Below, piece after piece: positions 21,230 to 32,882 of a DNA stretch of 64,000 nucleotides. Source of the DNA: Ornithodoros turicata (lineage: Eukaryota; Arthropoda; Arachnida; Ixodida; Argasidae); the NCBI RefSeq assembly GCF_037126465.1, contig NW_026999351.1, positions 1,364,001-1,428,000 of the forward strand, in the 5' to 3' direction. Position 1 is the stretch's first letter. Each line of letters opens with the position of its first letter. The notes beneath the pieces are model-generated. The model did not search any database and was not told the DNA's origin. It was given only the letters and a program-made list of their open reading frames with translations. Made by a program: the position numbers and the translations under genes.

Positions 21230-22980
21230 GTAATTTGTTCCGCAAGGGTTACTTTGCGTCATTTTACTAGTGTTGTCACGTCACTGGCTGCTGGAAGGGA
21301 TTCAACGTAGGGCGCTGAACGCGGACTGATAAAGTGATTGTTCCGTTGCTGGGAGAGAAACTCCAGAGTTCACGGTGACGTCACCTGATCTTCGAGAGTT
21401 CGAAACTATCAACATTTCTTAGTTCTTTCGGAAATTCGTAAAGGCGCGTAGTGCACTATTGACATTGAAATCTTCAGTGCTTAATCATCCAGCGGGGTTC
21501 ATAAATGATATATTATGAAAGGGAAGAAGTCGTGTATTTAAGACCGGAACTTTAACTCCCCCCCCCCCCCCAATTCGCAGAAGTGATGCTGATGGGCGTC
21601 GTGGGCCTCTAGGCGATTTTTGTACAATATAAAGAGCTAAAGAGCTAAGTTACAGGTTCGTATGCAACCAAAGGGCTAAGGCCTATTTCCATTCTGAAAA
21701 CGCTATAGGAAAAATGTAGTTGGCTGTTTTTTTTTTCCTTTCTTTTTTGTCTGAGCGACACATTGCGTGTTCATGAGAGTCTATAGCTAGAATGCTGACA
21801 AATACAAGCGAAAATCCAATTGTGTGGATTTGGCAGGCACTGTTGTTCTTTAGTTGAAGTTCATCTCACCTCCGTCTGCCTGCGTGCGTGCCATACGCAA
21901 CTGGTCAATGTAGCTGTATTCATATGCTACGGAAGTCTGTATCGCAACGCCTGTAGAAACAAAATGTCATCATCCTCAGGATACTTTATTAATTCCAGCG
22001 TTGAAAGCAACAACTCACATATTCCGACCAGGAACGACTGCACACTCGTCATCGTTCCTCTCTTGTGTTTCTCTGGGGTCATAAAGAGATTAAATAGTTA
22101 TTTCGTAGTAAGCGCAGTACACATTTGATTCTGTCTCGTTATATGCGAAAAAAAAATCTTAAAATATGAAACACACGTGCGTAATGTCACTATTGACTGT
22201 TGCGGCAGCCCATTTCGGCCTTGCATTAAAATACTTCACCTAATCTTGGAGCTCCGCACAACTGAAAATGTACTGCGTAGGTGATTGGTGGCTTTGTGTC
22301 CGGATTGTCTTGCACGAGAACACACGAATACATATGCAGCACAGTTCATTGACTGTGTATTCAGATGTGTCAAAGCTCAAATGTGTATTAGGGTATCATC
22401 AAGCGAACTGTCAGTTTGCGTACATAACGAAATGTAACGAAATGTTTTCTTTGCGCTGCCATATGTGCTCCACAATAGAACTGCGGCTATCAGCTCTATA
22501 AAGAGGCGGCAGGTGGAGAGAAGACACAAGAAACAAGTCAGACACGCCAGGAATTGGTTAATAAATTCGGAATCTTTGTGCTCAACAGAGTGTACGAGTT
22601 GAATACCATGTAAGTTTGCCATGTAAGCCGTTTAAGTTTGCCATTTGAATGCCATGTGTAATGTTTCGTTCGTAATGTTCGTTCGCGGGTTCTAATATAA
22701 CTCCAGTAAATAACGTACACTGGTGAATGTCCAAGTGAGAAAAGAAGGAAAAAAATCAAACGCTCATCCGACATATTTTGTAATGGAAGCTCTTTCTACG
22801 ACTGTCATTGGTTACCGGAAAAGCTTGCATTGAGAGCTTCACATAACCGGAGAGCTGTGTACGACGTTTAATTTTCGTACCAAGAACTAAAGAGATACGT
22901 CGATTGCCCATACCTGCTTTCGTGTGTACATTTTTTGTGCCGCAATGACGGATGCTTATCGGCACAAAACCAGCCAAGGG
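21230..22980. other. Unassigned 1.75 kb
   Basis: Contains a C-run at about 21558-21571. No gene or named element recognised. Confidence 0.4.
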
Positions 22981-22983
22981 CGC

Positions 22984-23150
22984 CTCAGTGGCGTACCCAG
23001 AGGGGGGTTAGGTAGTTGAAGCCCTCGCCCGAAATGTTACTTTTGGTAGTGCATTTCGGAGAGAGAAATGAGGGTGAGATCCTCCTCCCCCATGTAAGAT
23101 CCCCATAGGTCCCCTCCCGAAATATTCTTCAGGCTACGTCCACTACGTCC
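22984..23150. mobile_element. Short TIR element (MITE-like)
   Basis: The left end reads CAGTGGCGTACCCAG. The right end, reversed, reads GTGGACGTAGCCTG, an imperfect inverted pair around a C/G-rich core. A related left end (CAGGGGCGTAGCCAG) occurs at 29284 inside the array-B element. Boundaries are approximate. Confidence 0.4.
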
Positions 23151-23882
23151 ACAGAGTACACCGTGAGAGGAATATGAATAAACAAGTACTGTACTTGGAC
23201 CACCAGAGGATGACAGACGCATACCAGCTGGTGGACGTGAACTATGGAGTACACAGCCTGAGCTAACTCAGAGCAGCAAACAAACAAATCTGTGTCGACC
23301 TCGCTTGTTTGCTGCCACCCCCTCCTTCAATTACGCTCTCAGAGAAAAAAAAAGGAGTATTTTACTTCTCTTGGGGAGTAAATGCAATGCCCCCCAAAAT
23401 GAGTCCCTTTCGGGAGTACATGCACGGGAGTAAATGAGAGTCACCGAGTGGCATTTCACGCTCTGTTCTAACAGTACCAGCTACATAATTCGTGTGCATG
23501 AATGAAAATATTGCTATTAGCGCAAAAGAAATAGGATATATTAGTCATGTTCTGCACACCTCATGCAATGGCCGAACGCGCGTGACGAACGCTATGGGCC
23601 AATGGGAGTCTAGTGCCTCCATGATATTGGAAGCATAGAAATCACGAGAAATGAAATATCTGGTCCCTAGTGAATTGGTTCGTTTAGGTGGTTGCTCATT
23701 TAGCGGTGCAACAGTTCCAGCGTAGCAAAAAAGGACGCTCGCACTTGACACGTAAACACAAACGGCTGCCCGACGGCTGTCACGCACGGTACGTCCTCCG
23801 GAGGCCGCATCGCGGCGCCACCAGTTTGCCGAACAGTCCCTATAGCATTCACCAGTGGGATAATGCGGGCATACCTCGGCAA

Positions 23883-24232
23883 AACTCACTCATGAGCATG
23901 CCCACTCATGCTCACTCATGCTCATTTTGGAAACTGAGCGGAGCATGAGTGAGCGAACGGACAGCCGGGGACGAGTGAGTGAGCATGAGTGAGCAAACAG
24001 AGAATTGAGCAGAGGATGAGTGAGCATGAATGAGCAAACAGAGAACTGAGCAGAGGATGAGTGAGTATGAGTGAGCAAACAAAGAGTTGAGCGGATGATG
24101 AGTGAGCATGAGTGAGCAAACAAAGAGTTGAGCGGAAGATGAGTGAGCATGAGTGAGCAAGCGGCGAGTTGAGTGAGTGAGCATGAGTGAGCAAACAGCG
24201 AGTTGAGTGAGCATGAGTGAGCAAGATCTTCA
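23883..24232 (+). repeat. Minisatellite A, 41-bp unit
   Basis: Units of 41 bp built on GAGTGAGCATGAGTGAGC plus a variable half (for example AAACAGAGAATTGAGCAGAGG). The left edge (23883-23932) is the same sequence in inverted orientation (CTCACTCATGCTCA), so the array starts with a foldback. Open frames through it arise because the unit lacks stops in some frames; I do not read them as protein. Confidence 0.9.
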
Positions 24233-24254
24233 GGAATACAACTTCTTGATTTCA

Positions 24255-25110
24255 TCTCAGTTCAGCAAGCCGGTCCCCTTTGGTCCTCCGATTTCGTTGA
24301 TTTTTTTTATGCTAAAGCCACACCTCTATGACGAACAGTGCCACTGGTCCGAAACTTGAGATCGCAGCAGTTGCCGAGAAAAAAATTGACGAGCGTGCCT
24401 GGGTGGCGTCGTGCGCTTCACTGAATCTTCCTCGGGTGGTACTTTGAGGTCGTCTCGTCCGCACCACGAACGCGCTAGAGGAACGCGACTTTTTTTGCGC
24501 GTTCTACAGATGCTGGACTACCACATAATTTAAAAAAACGGGCATTTCCTCTCACAAACTGTTCTATAAAAAATCGCGAAAATGCTCGTGAGCACGATTT
24601 TGCGCACATTTTAAACTTTTATTACGGAAGAAGTACGCACGGTAGAATTACGAACTCTGCACCAGATGAAAGAAATTAATTGCTCTTTCCAACGACGTAT
24701 TACGCATAAATGTGAGTGCTACTGGAGAATACGTAAGATGACACGAACCATGCTCCCTCCGTGAAAATACGCGAAGTTCGTAGGTCAATTCCTCAAAAAC
24801 CCCACCTTTACTTTTGGCAAAACAAAAATTGCATGGAATCCTGATTATATTACTTTTCCAATGGTGTAAAATTTGTGTACTCTAAAAGTTTAGAACCGAA
24901 ATGCCAGCGCGCATAGAGAGAGCATGTACAACGCGGCCATGCGGTTCCAACTCCGGCCACCCTCCGGCGTTTGTACTGATCGTGTAGAAGGGAACCTGGC
25001 TTTCATCACCTCCTGTGCCTGAGATGGACATTTCGTGCCATATCGTATTTCGACTAACGACAGGGTGCAAAGAACAAACGTTGCTATCATGTTACGTGCA
25101 TGAGGAGAGC
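24255..25110 (+). repeat. Left long terminal inverted repeat
   Basis: Matches 27830-28713 in inverse orientation over its whole length. It includes the shared stretch CTCCGGCCACCCTCCGGCG and the outer sequence beside TTTCATCTCAG. Confidence 0.85.
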
Positions 25111-25556
25111 AGGTACAATGCGGCCCGACGGTTCCATCTTTCTTTCTTTTGTTTTCTGTTGACAGGCGCTTAAGATGTGGTCCGTATTTAACTACCTTGA
25201 AGCAGGTCAGCTGGCCTAATACATTGATACGCATAGAAGTACAGGAATAATACAACATTGCAAGCCGATAGAGTGGTTTATTTGGTGACTGGATTTGCTA
25301 TTGCTCACCTTTAGAGAGAATTTACGAAAGACACTAAAACAAGAGTAAAATATAGTTACGGTGCATGAAAGAGCCATACATACATTTTAAATACAAAACA
25401 CAGCTCTGAAAGCGGAATCGGGAACAAATGTCACCTATGTGTGAGCGGCATCACAAACTGATTCTGTTGAAAAACATAGATTTGTATGCACATTCTCGAA
25501 AACATCACCAGCCAGACGTAGTGTGCTGATCGTTCGACGTGCTGAAAACAACGCAG

Positions 25557-27608
25557 CTATAACCGAGGTTGAAACATGTCCTCGGCGGTTCTTCCTAGCT
25601 GAACTCCAGATACTGCATGACTTTCAGATGCTTTGTACCACACATGGGATGAACGGATCCCTGTCACTGGCCGAACCAGTTCCCATTCATCCTTCTTCGA
25701 ATTTCGAAAGGCTGCAACCTGAGCTGACGGAATGTGCAGCAGTTCCGTGGCGTGTTCCTTCTTTTTGAGAGCGCACACAAAATCTTCAGCTGTTTGAATA
25801 GCTTCAGCAGGTGGACATCGCAAGTTATCCAAGCTTGCTATATGTTTCAAAGAGCCCCCGAGCCCATCGTACGCATTTTTACATGGCCACTGGCAGAGAA
25901 AATCCATCCCAGCAACAAGTTGTTTTTCCCCATTTCATAGAGCTGGTACCTGTTCTTAAAGTGCGCTGCAGCACCGTCGGACACGTATATCACATGGGAA
26001 AACACGGGCAGTATGTCTTGTATAGCCTCTGTTATGTTTTGGAGGGCAAGAAAGGCATGTGCAGTATCGTGAGATAGGTCGTCATTCACTGTTGCGAAAC
26101 TATTTGTCGAAGACATGGTGGTTACAACACAGGTGAATTAGGATATTTGATCCGTCTTCCAATAGCGCCCTTGGACCTCACTTGAGAAGTTGACTCTCCA
26201 GTTTTCTGCAAAATCGAAGTGCATGACGACATGTCTTGGATCCACGAAGGCCTTCTCGTTCCAAATGGCGCTTCTTTGTATGTTGTATATATATATATTC
26301 ATGCTTGGTGTACAGAGCAGCACATTTCCTGACTGCCTTCAGGAATACCGATGCCTTTAGCGTCTTGCTAATGAGGGCACCAGATTCCCAGAGAGCCATA
26401 TCAACGTCGTCGGCACGGTCCATCCTTAGCTTCTGTAGGTTGATCCTTTTGGCCCCTTGACAACTGCGACACTCTTGCAAAAAGCATGTCCTTTGTGGGT
26501 CAGGACATACAGACATCGCATTCAGTTGGTCTCTGCTTAGCTGGATGGATGACGCACTGTTTATGGCCGCGATGATCAAATCAAAGTTTGCGCAGTACAA
26601 ACACACACACTGTTCCGAACGTGGGTCTGTGCGAACCCACTTAGGCCGAAGTGTGTAGAACTTCGTCAGTCCTATATTGATGTCCGGATGAGCGCTCTTG
26701 AACAGGCTAAACGTTTCCCGTATTGAACGAGTAATAAAGCGCTTTGCAACAGCGACTCTCTTCCCGTCTCTGGTGACACGAATTATGTCTTTTTTGTTGG
26801 GACTTTGGACAGAACAGTCCTTTTTGTCTTCAAGATAGTACCGGAGTGCAACCTGTACGTCGTTCTCGCTGACAGGATGCCCACCATACTTGTCCGGCAT
26901 CGCCCACACGCCCTGCTTCCCTCTCAGACTTTTTGATTTTTCTATCACATATTTCGTTGCATCCGGGATCAGTGCTACTATTTCTTTTTTCGTCATGTTT
27001 TCAGGAAGAAGCATAAGAATCTGGCATCTTTCTTGATTGGAGGTGCACTTCTGATAAGCGGCCCTGATGTTGCGCAAAAGGCTAGAACATCTCGTGCAGT
27101 CTGTTCCGGAGGTGGTCGGTTCGTCTACGTCATATGCATCACGTATTCTGCGGCTTATTGACCTGCTCAATGCGCCGCCAACTTCTCTCCGTTTCCGTGA
27201 CGCATACGACGGCATTTGTTTGCTTTTGAGAGACGCCGGCTGCCGCAGCGGAGTTACGTCGATATTTGCCGTCGAAATACTCTGATTAATTTCTTCAATA
27301 ATGTCCTTGCTCTGAACATAGTCTGTGTCAGATACAGCAACGGGCGAGGACTGCGATAGACCACTAATTGCTGAACGAAAGTACGCAGCACAATTCGTAC
27401 ATAGTTGGTCCTCACCGCTGACTTCATCACGTCGCTCAGGGTCGAGACGCGCCTTCAGCGCGCCGATGTCAAGGCTTGACACAGTTGTGAATCCACTCTG
27501 GCGAAGAATCCTTTTCCGATGTCGACGTGCATAATCGGCACAAAACACACGTTCCTCACTATAAATGTTCCGAGCCATAGAGACGACTTCCAACGCTGAC
27601 GAACCCAA
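25557..27608 (-). pseudogene. Transposase-like protein of the long-TIR element, broken
   Basis: The minus strand from ATG at 27608 encodes about 430 residues in one frame, with an N-terminal cysteine pair (CTNCAAYF), a second one (CTRCSSLL), KFYTLRPKWV, and a zinc-like cluster CVCLYC / CFLQECRSC. It continues with disruptions as VVMHFDFAENWRV, EVQGRYWKTDQIS, a TAA stop, FTCVVTTMSS, SHVIYVSDGAAAHFKNRYQLYEM and GWIFSASGH, then after another frameshift NAYDGLGGSLKHIASL. The D-in-FDFAEN, SDGAAAHFKN and SGH...DGLGG blocks recur in uncharacterised element-encoded proteins of many invertebrates and plausibly hold the catalytic acids. There are at least three lesions. I do not know an established family name. 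Confidence 0.65.
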
Positions 27609-27829
27609 AGTTATTCAGACACCACACTCAACCGCTGCATCGTCGACGGCTGGTCCGTGCATTATTGGCCACACACGGCGACCAAATGAACCTGTCCACA
27701 CCGCAGCAAGGTCATTTTTGTTAGGAAGTCTGGCGTCTGGTGTCCCCAGTGCGGGTTTGTTTATTACTTATAATCTGTATGTACATCCGGCAAAGGCGAT
27801 GGGACGCGGGCACAAAGTTTGGGTGAAAG

Positions 27830-28713
27830 ATAATATAGCCTCCGCGTCACGCAACCTGATACCAAAGTTTCTTCTTTGCAGCCTGTCCGTAGTCGAAATA
27901 CGATATGGCATGAAATCTCCATCATAGGCACAACAGGTGATGAAATGGAGTGTAGCATAGATACGTGGAAGTCAGGTTCCCTTCTCGACGATCAGTACAA
28001 ACGCCGGAGGGTGGCCGGAGTTGGAACCGCATGGCCGCGTTGTACATGCTCTCCTTATGCGCGCTGGCATTTCGGTTCTAAACTTTTAGAATACACAAAT
28101 TTTACACCATTGGTAATATAACCAGCATTCCATGCAATTTTTTTTGCCAAAATTATAGGTGGGGTTTTTGAGGAATTGACCTACGAACTTCGCGCATTTC
28201 CACGGATCGAGCATGGTTCGTCTCATTCTACCTATTCTCCAGTAACACTCACATTTATGCGTAATACGTCGTTGGAAAGAGCAATTAATTATCTTTCAAT
28301 TGGAGCAGAGTTTGTAATTCTACCATGCGTACTTCTTCCGTAATAAAAGTTGAAAATGTGCGCAAAATCGCGCTCACGAGCGTTTTCGCGATTTTTTATA
28401 GAACAGTTCGTGAGAGGAAATGCCCGTTTTTTTTAAATTATGTCGTAGTCCGGCATCTGTAGAATGCGCAAAAAAAACCACGCTCCTCTAGCGCGTTCGT
28501 GGTGCGGACAAGACGGCCTCAAAGTACCACCCGAGGAAGATTCTGTGAAGCGCACGACGCCACCCAAGCACGCTCGTCAATTTTTTTCTCGGCAACTGCT
28601 GCGATCTCAAGTTTCGGACCAGTGGCACTGTTCATCATAGAGGTGTGGCTTTAGCATAAAAAAGAATCAACGAAATCGGAGGACCAAAGGGGACCGGCTT
28701 CCGTGAACTGAGA
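27830..28713 (-). repeat. Right long terminal inverted repeat
   Basis: Inverse partner of 24255-25110. The inner edge is fuzzy around 27830-27870; the outer edge is at TGAACTGAGATGAAA. Confidence 0.85.
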
Positions 28714-28715
28714 TG

Positions 28716-28983
28716 AAAGAGTTGACTCTCCCACCTGCTGCCACTGTGGCGCTCTTGAGGATCTGGAGCACATTCTTCTTCATAGCCCTCACTACAAACT
28801 TTCCCGAACCGCACTGTCCGAGTCCCTTAGTCAGCTGGACTCTCGCCCCTTCTCCCTATCGAAATTGCTTGGTCCCTTGCCCAATCCAGTCCACCAATGA
28901 TCTACACTCGAAGCTCTTTTGACATTTCTGGGCACCATCGGGCTTCGATCGTTATTGTGAAGGGGCTCCTTATTTTATTCCCC
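28716..28983 (+). mobile_element. I-like LINE 3' fragment
   Basis: The plus strand matches the C-terminal finger and 3' UTR of the LINE at 579-4297 (there minus strand, about 660-930): GTTGACTCTCCCACCTGCTG, the CCHCG finger, and the stretch ending TTATTTTATTCCCC. It has an in-frame stop. It is squeezed between the long-TIR element and the minisatellite-B element. Confidence 0.85.
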
Positions 28984-30025
28984 ATCAGAGGTCGGCACTT
29001 TGGACCGCCGCTCACTCATGCTCATTTTAAAAAATGAATAAAAGTACGGGCCTTCACTGTTGCATAGTCTAGAAAACCTCGTCATAAACATTGGGGAGTG
29101 AGGCTAACACCCCTCCATGACGGAAGTGCACGCAACACCCTTAATTAAATACAATCATGGAAGTCGCTGCAACGCCCTCTCCGTTGGTGATGGTGTCCGA
29201 GTCCGAGCACCATTTGACTCCCTTTTGACTTTCTTTTTCCTAAGAGTGTAGCCCATTACATTTTGGTGATAAGCGTCCTGCATCAGGGGCGTAGCCAGAA
29301 GAAACATAAAAATTGGAAGGTTTATATGGGAGCGAAGGATTTCTCTCTCTCTCTTACGTCTCCGAAATGTACTACCAGAGGTGCGGTTTCGAGAGAAGGC
29401 TTCACCCCCCCCCCCCCCCTGTCGCTACTCCTCTGTCCTGCATTGCTCTATAACCTGTATCCCGCAAGATTACCACCGCCCCAACAGGAGCGATATCTCC
29501 CGAGTTCCGACCACGGCCCTCGTACGTACGTGTAATACAAGTTTTCCTGTGCAGGTGAGCATGAGTGAGCACCCTGAAGAAGGTGAGCATGAGAGAGCGA
29601 GCGATGAACATGTGAGTGTGCATGAGTGAGCGGGCAATGAGCCCAGCTGCCTGTGAGTGAGCATGAGTGGGCGAGGGATGAGCTCAGCTGCCGTTGAGCG
29701 AGCATGAGTGAGCTAGCGATGAGCTGAGCTACCCTTGAGTGAGCATGAGTGAGCGAGCAATGAGCTGAGCTTCCAGTGAGTGAGCATGAGTGAGCGGGCG
29801 ATGTGCTGAGCTGCCGGTGAGTGAGCATGAGTGAGTGGGCGATGAGCTGATCTGCCGGTGAGTGAGCATGAGTGAGCAGGCGATGAGCTGAGCTGCCGGT
29901 GTGTGAGCATGAGTGAGCGGGCAGTGAGCTGAGCTGCCGGTGAGTGAGCATGAGTGAGCGGGCAATGAGTCGAGTTGCTGGTGAGTGAGCATGAGTGAGC
30001 GGCGGTCCAAAGTGCCGACCTCTGA
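28984..30025. mobile_element. TIR element carrying minisatellite B
   Basis: Outer 37-40 bp are inverted copies: 28984-29026 begins AGAGGTCGGCACTTTGG and 29987-30025 is its reverse complement ending CCGACCTCT. Inside are an AT/C-rich left part, a MITE-like left end at 29284 with a C-run (29405-29419), and a 41-bp minisatellite. No transposase frame is present. It looks like a non-autonomous element whose internal tandem array has expanded. Confidence 0.65.
29557..30010 (+). repeat. Minisatellite B, 41-bp unit
   Basis: About 11 units. The GAGCATGAGTGA core recurs at 29782, 29823, 29864, 29905 and 29946, an exact 41-bp spacing. The constant half GAGTGAGCATGAGTGAGC is shared with minisatellite A; the variable half differs (GGGCGATGAGCTGAGCTGCC type). 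Confidence 0.92.
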
Positions 30026-30039
30026 ATGCGGGGAAGAAC

Positions 30040-30308
30040 AGGACCAATCTATCAGTGCTCCGTTCTTGGGAACAAGAGAAAAGAGTATCTGATTCATGGC
30101 TGTTAACAACAATATGGTATTTTCAATAACTCAATACACCTGACAACCTGTTAGGGTTGAGTGTTTCCGGGGAATGATGTTTGTCATTACGGTATCTCCT
30201 GTGTGTATAGAAAAGGTTCCTGTCAATAAAAGTTCCTCTCGTTGAGAGTCTGCAGGTGCGTCTGTCCTATCCCCCCTAGTGCCCTCATCGTACTGCCGTT
30301 ACGATATG
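30040..30308. other. Unassigned; AATAAAAG at about 30225
   Basis: A sequence beginning TGTTAGGGTTGAG at 30149 and containing AATAAA near 30225 could be a solo LTR, but no second boundary is convincing. Confidence 0.25.
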
Positions 30309-30316
30309 ATCTACAT

Positions 30317-31062
30317 TACAGCCCTCCATGGGCCGACTTATCCAGGCGCGACCCGGCCCGGGCGCATCGAAAAATGGCCCGGCCCGACCCGCGCCCGGAC
30401 CTTCATATTTTTATCCGGCCCAGTATTCCCGAGGCCGAGTAGATCCCGGCGTAGGATTTCAAGCCGCGGCGCACACGTTTCTGGCGCACATCAAACAAAT
30501 TTATAAGTAACTTTATGAGAAGGCAGGACAAGGCCATGAGCATACATGTTCTTGCGGCTTTAAGCCGCAACATCACGAGGCCAAATTAAATCCAAAACGT
30601 ACGGGCATGGGCGTTATCGTTACACTGTCAAGTTTTTGCAGAGGTAGAGGATGCAGTCGACAAGCGCCTTCTCCCGGTCCCTACCACTCTACCAAGCTTT
30701 GCGAACGTGATTGTGAAATAAGTGAGTAGTGAGGAGCAATGTGAAGCGGCTTTGAGACTGTTCTAGAGGGTCGAATCATGCGCATAATGCAGTGTCCTTT
30801 GTTTATCTTTGCAAATGTATGCAGAGGAATGACGCAAGCGCGTGATGGTATGGTATGAATCAATAGTCCTCCATTGTGTGGAATTAGCTGCGTGACCCGG
30901 CCGAGCCTGACTCTCGAAAACATATGTGTCGACCCGGGCCCGGCCCGCGGTGGTGGCATATTTTGACGGCCCGGGCCCGACCCGGCCAGGAGCACACAGC
31001 CAATAACAAGCAGGGCCCAGCCCGCGGGCCGGCTCGGGGGCCCAGGCCCGTGCAGGGCTGTA
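30317..31062. mobile_element. GC-rich hAT-like non-autonomous transposon, 746 bp, 8-bp TSD
   Basis: The ends are inverted: TACAGCCCTCCATGGGCC on the left and GGCCCGTGCAGGGCTGTA on the right. They are flanked by a perfect 8-bp duplication ATCTACAT at 30309-30316 and 31063-31070. An 8-bp duplication with a short TIR is the hAT signature. The subterminal regions are runs of CGGCCCGGGC-type sequence. No transposase is encoded. Confidence 0.8.
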
Positions 31063-31070
31063 ATCTACAT

Positions 31071-31708
31071 AGCGTACTTTTTGTGACATCTATATGGTGC
31101 TTTTCTCATCACTACTAAGGGTAGTGAGCAACGGCAATAATGATGTGAGTGCAAAACACTTACCTTTCCCGGACGGCTGAAAGAGAACCACCTGAGCTGA
31201 TCAGGCGGAGAGGCTTCTTATGTATCTCATCGTTTCCGCTGATCAGGAAGAATTTTCGCGACGCAAACAAATGAATCCGATTACAAGAAGAGCTTGTGCG
31301 ATACAGAACAGCTCACTGTTGAAGCGTTTTTCTTTGTACATAGGAGTGCAATATTCTTTGAACACTGTCCAAAAACCACGAGAGATAGCGCTGTGCATGA
31401 GGTCGTTTCTATGACGCTAGCATGGCCCTACACTTGAATTCCATGTAGAAAAGGGGTATAGCTGATTGATGCAGCTTGTAATATTTCTTCGCGGGATATC
31501 TTCAGGGGTACAACGCCTTTGAGAGGAGCAATGAGTGCCTGTGAAGATTAAATCGTTTCTTCAATTTTTACACTGCGATAGATGTACAGAATCCGCCATT
31601 CCCTAAATACATGTCACCATGATTTCACACCAGTGACGGTCACCGTGGATGAGACGCAGGAAGTGCGGGAGTGTCGGAAATTTGTGGCGCACGCCAAAGG
31701 AATCCCAT
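31071..31708. other. Unassigned
   Basis: No recognisable gene. A small hairpin CTGATCAG...CTGATCAG lies near 31197-31247. Confidence 0.4.
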
Positions 31709-31861
31709 CCCAAGCAGCAAAATGTACTGAAAGTCGGGTGCAATAGGGGTGGACGTGTAGGTGGAAGGCCTTGAACAGACTCGTGTAACTAAGGAGCATC
31801 GATAAGACAAATACCGTCCACCCCTATTCTACTCGACTTTCAGTACATTGTGCTGCTTGGG
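31709..31861. mobile_element. 153-bp MITE, CCCAAGCAGC family, copy 1
   Basis: About 45-bp terminal inverted repeats: the left starts CCCAAGCAGCAAAATGTACT and the right ends TGCTGCTTGGG. It has the same length and layout as 43647-43799. No coding capacity. Confidence 0.85.
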
Positions 31862-32880
31862 ATGTTTTCGAAATTATCTGCAGTGCTAACCTACGGTACG
31901 AGCAGCATGTCGCCACATAAATAGTCCGACAAAGCTGGAACGGCATGGCCCGTATATCAGCGCGGAAAACGCGCCGTAGTATTTCACGCCGTAGTAAGAT
32001 TGGCGCCAAATCACGCTCGGAGCCGGTTTAGAGGGCGTGGTCGAGCGCGTGAGCAGCCCCTTCATATTTCGGGTGGACGGCAGCGTGGCAATCACAGCGT
32101 GGCATGCGTATTATGGCGCATTTCATTGGCGGAGCTGGGTCAAATTTTTGCCCCGGGAAGGGACAAAACTGTGCCAGTAGCATAATCGTGTCAGCCGCGG
32201 AATGTTTCATTGGCTGCGAAAGGGCAAAACGTTTGCTCGAAAGAGCAATAGTTTTTGACCCACGAGACCAAAGCTAACCCGAGAAAACACGAGCTCAGTC
32301 GCTATGCGCACCGCGTGCTTCATACATCGAAGAATTGTTAGCATTCCATTGACGAAGCAAACCCGTGTGACTCAGCCGGGAGCATGCGCTCAAACCCCAC
32401 CCAGTGCGGGGCAAAATCTCCTGTCGCAATGGAATACGCCATTAGTTTCCGGTTACGAAAGCAATGGAAATCGAGTGTTTTTATTCTGACGCTGGTACTC
32501 ACGGTTGAATGGGCGTCATGGCAGCTGGGCCTCTCCAAAAAGCTTGCCATTGACAATATTGTCAAGCTTGTCAACGGTGTGTGTGTTCTTTGTTTTTGTA
32601 TTTTTTCTCGTCGAGTTCCTCGTTTCACGACGGGCACTGGATCCATGCCGTCTGGGCCGCGTGCTTTCGCCGGACCGTTTCACGCTCTGGCGGTTTTACG
32701 CGGGAAGCTGTTTTTGAACTTGTAATGTTTTAGACACATAAGTTGTACACTCGGGTAAACCGGAGCTGCTACACGGGAGATAGGTCTCGGTTGAAAATGA
32801 ATTTGAATTTTTGAGTGGAATTTGAATTCGAATTTATTTTCATTTCATTTTTTTGATTGGGTGTTAGCGCCGCGAAGCAA
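31862..32880. other. Unassigned 1 kb
   Basis: Short ORFs on both strands overlap (for example 32384-32725 plus, 32338-32646 minus) without recognisable domains. No support for a gene. Confidence 0.4.
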
Positions 32881-32882
32881 CT

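Larger units (their letters stand above)
24255..28713 (-). mobile_element. 4.5-kb DNA transposon with ~0.86-kb terminal inverted repeats, unnamed family
   Basis: The arm 24255-25110 is the reverse complement of about 27830-28713 with small differences (roughly 85-90% identity by eye). The outermost bases are TTTCATCTCAGTTCA on the left and TGAACTGAGATGAAA on the right. Between them the minus strand encodes a broken transposase-like protein. Such long TIRs with an internal ORF identify a cut-and-paste element. I could not see a clear target duplication, and I cannot assign it to a named superfamily. Confidence 0.8.

Noticed and set aside
23890..24255. Open frames full of HSCSL / SLMLTH repeats in minisatellite A
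   Set aside because: They exist in several frames at once because the 41-bp unit lacks stops; this is a tandem repeat, not a protein.
23883..30010. Possible CRISPR-like array because of regular repeats and variable halves
   Set aside because: Units are contiguous 41-bp tandem repeats with gradual variation, not identical repeats with unique spacers, and the genome is eukaryotic.
29448..30112. 199- and 127-codon repeat-rich open frames across minisatellite B
   Set aside because: Same reason: the translation simply mirrors the 41-bp unit, with no start context, splice sites or domain.
30149..30260. Solo LTR with AATAAA
   Set aside because: Only one plausible terminus (TGTTAG) and no target duplication could be found.
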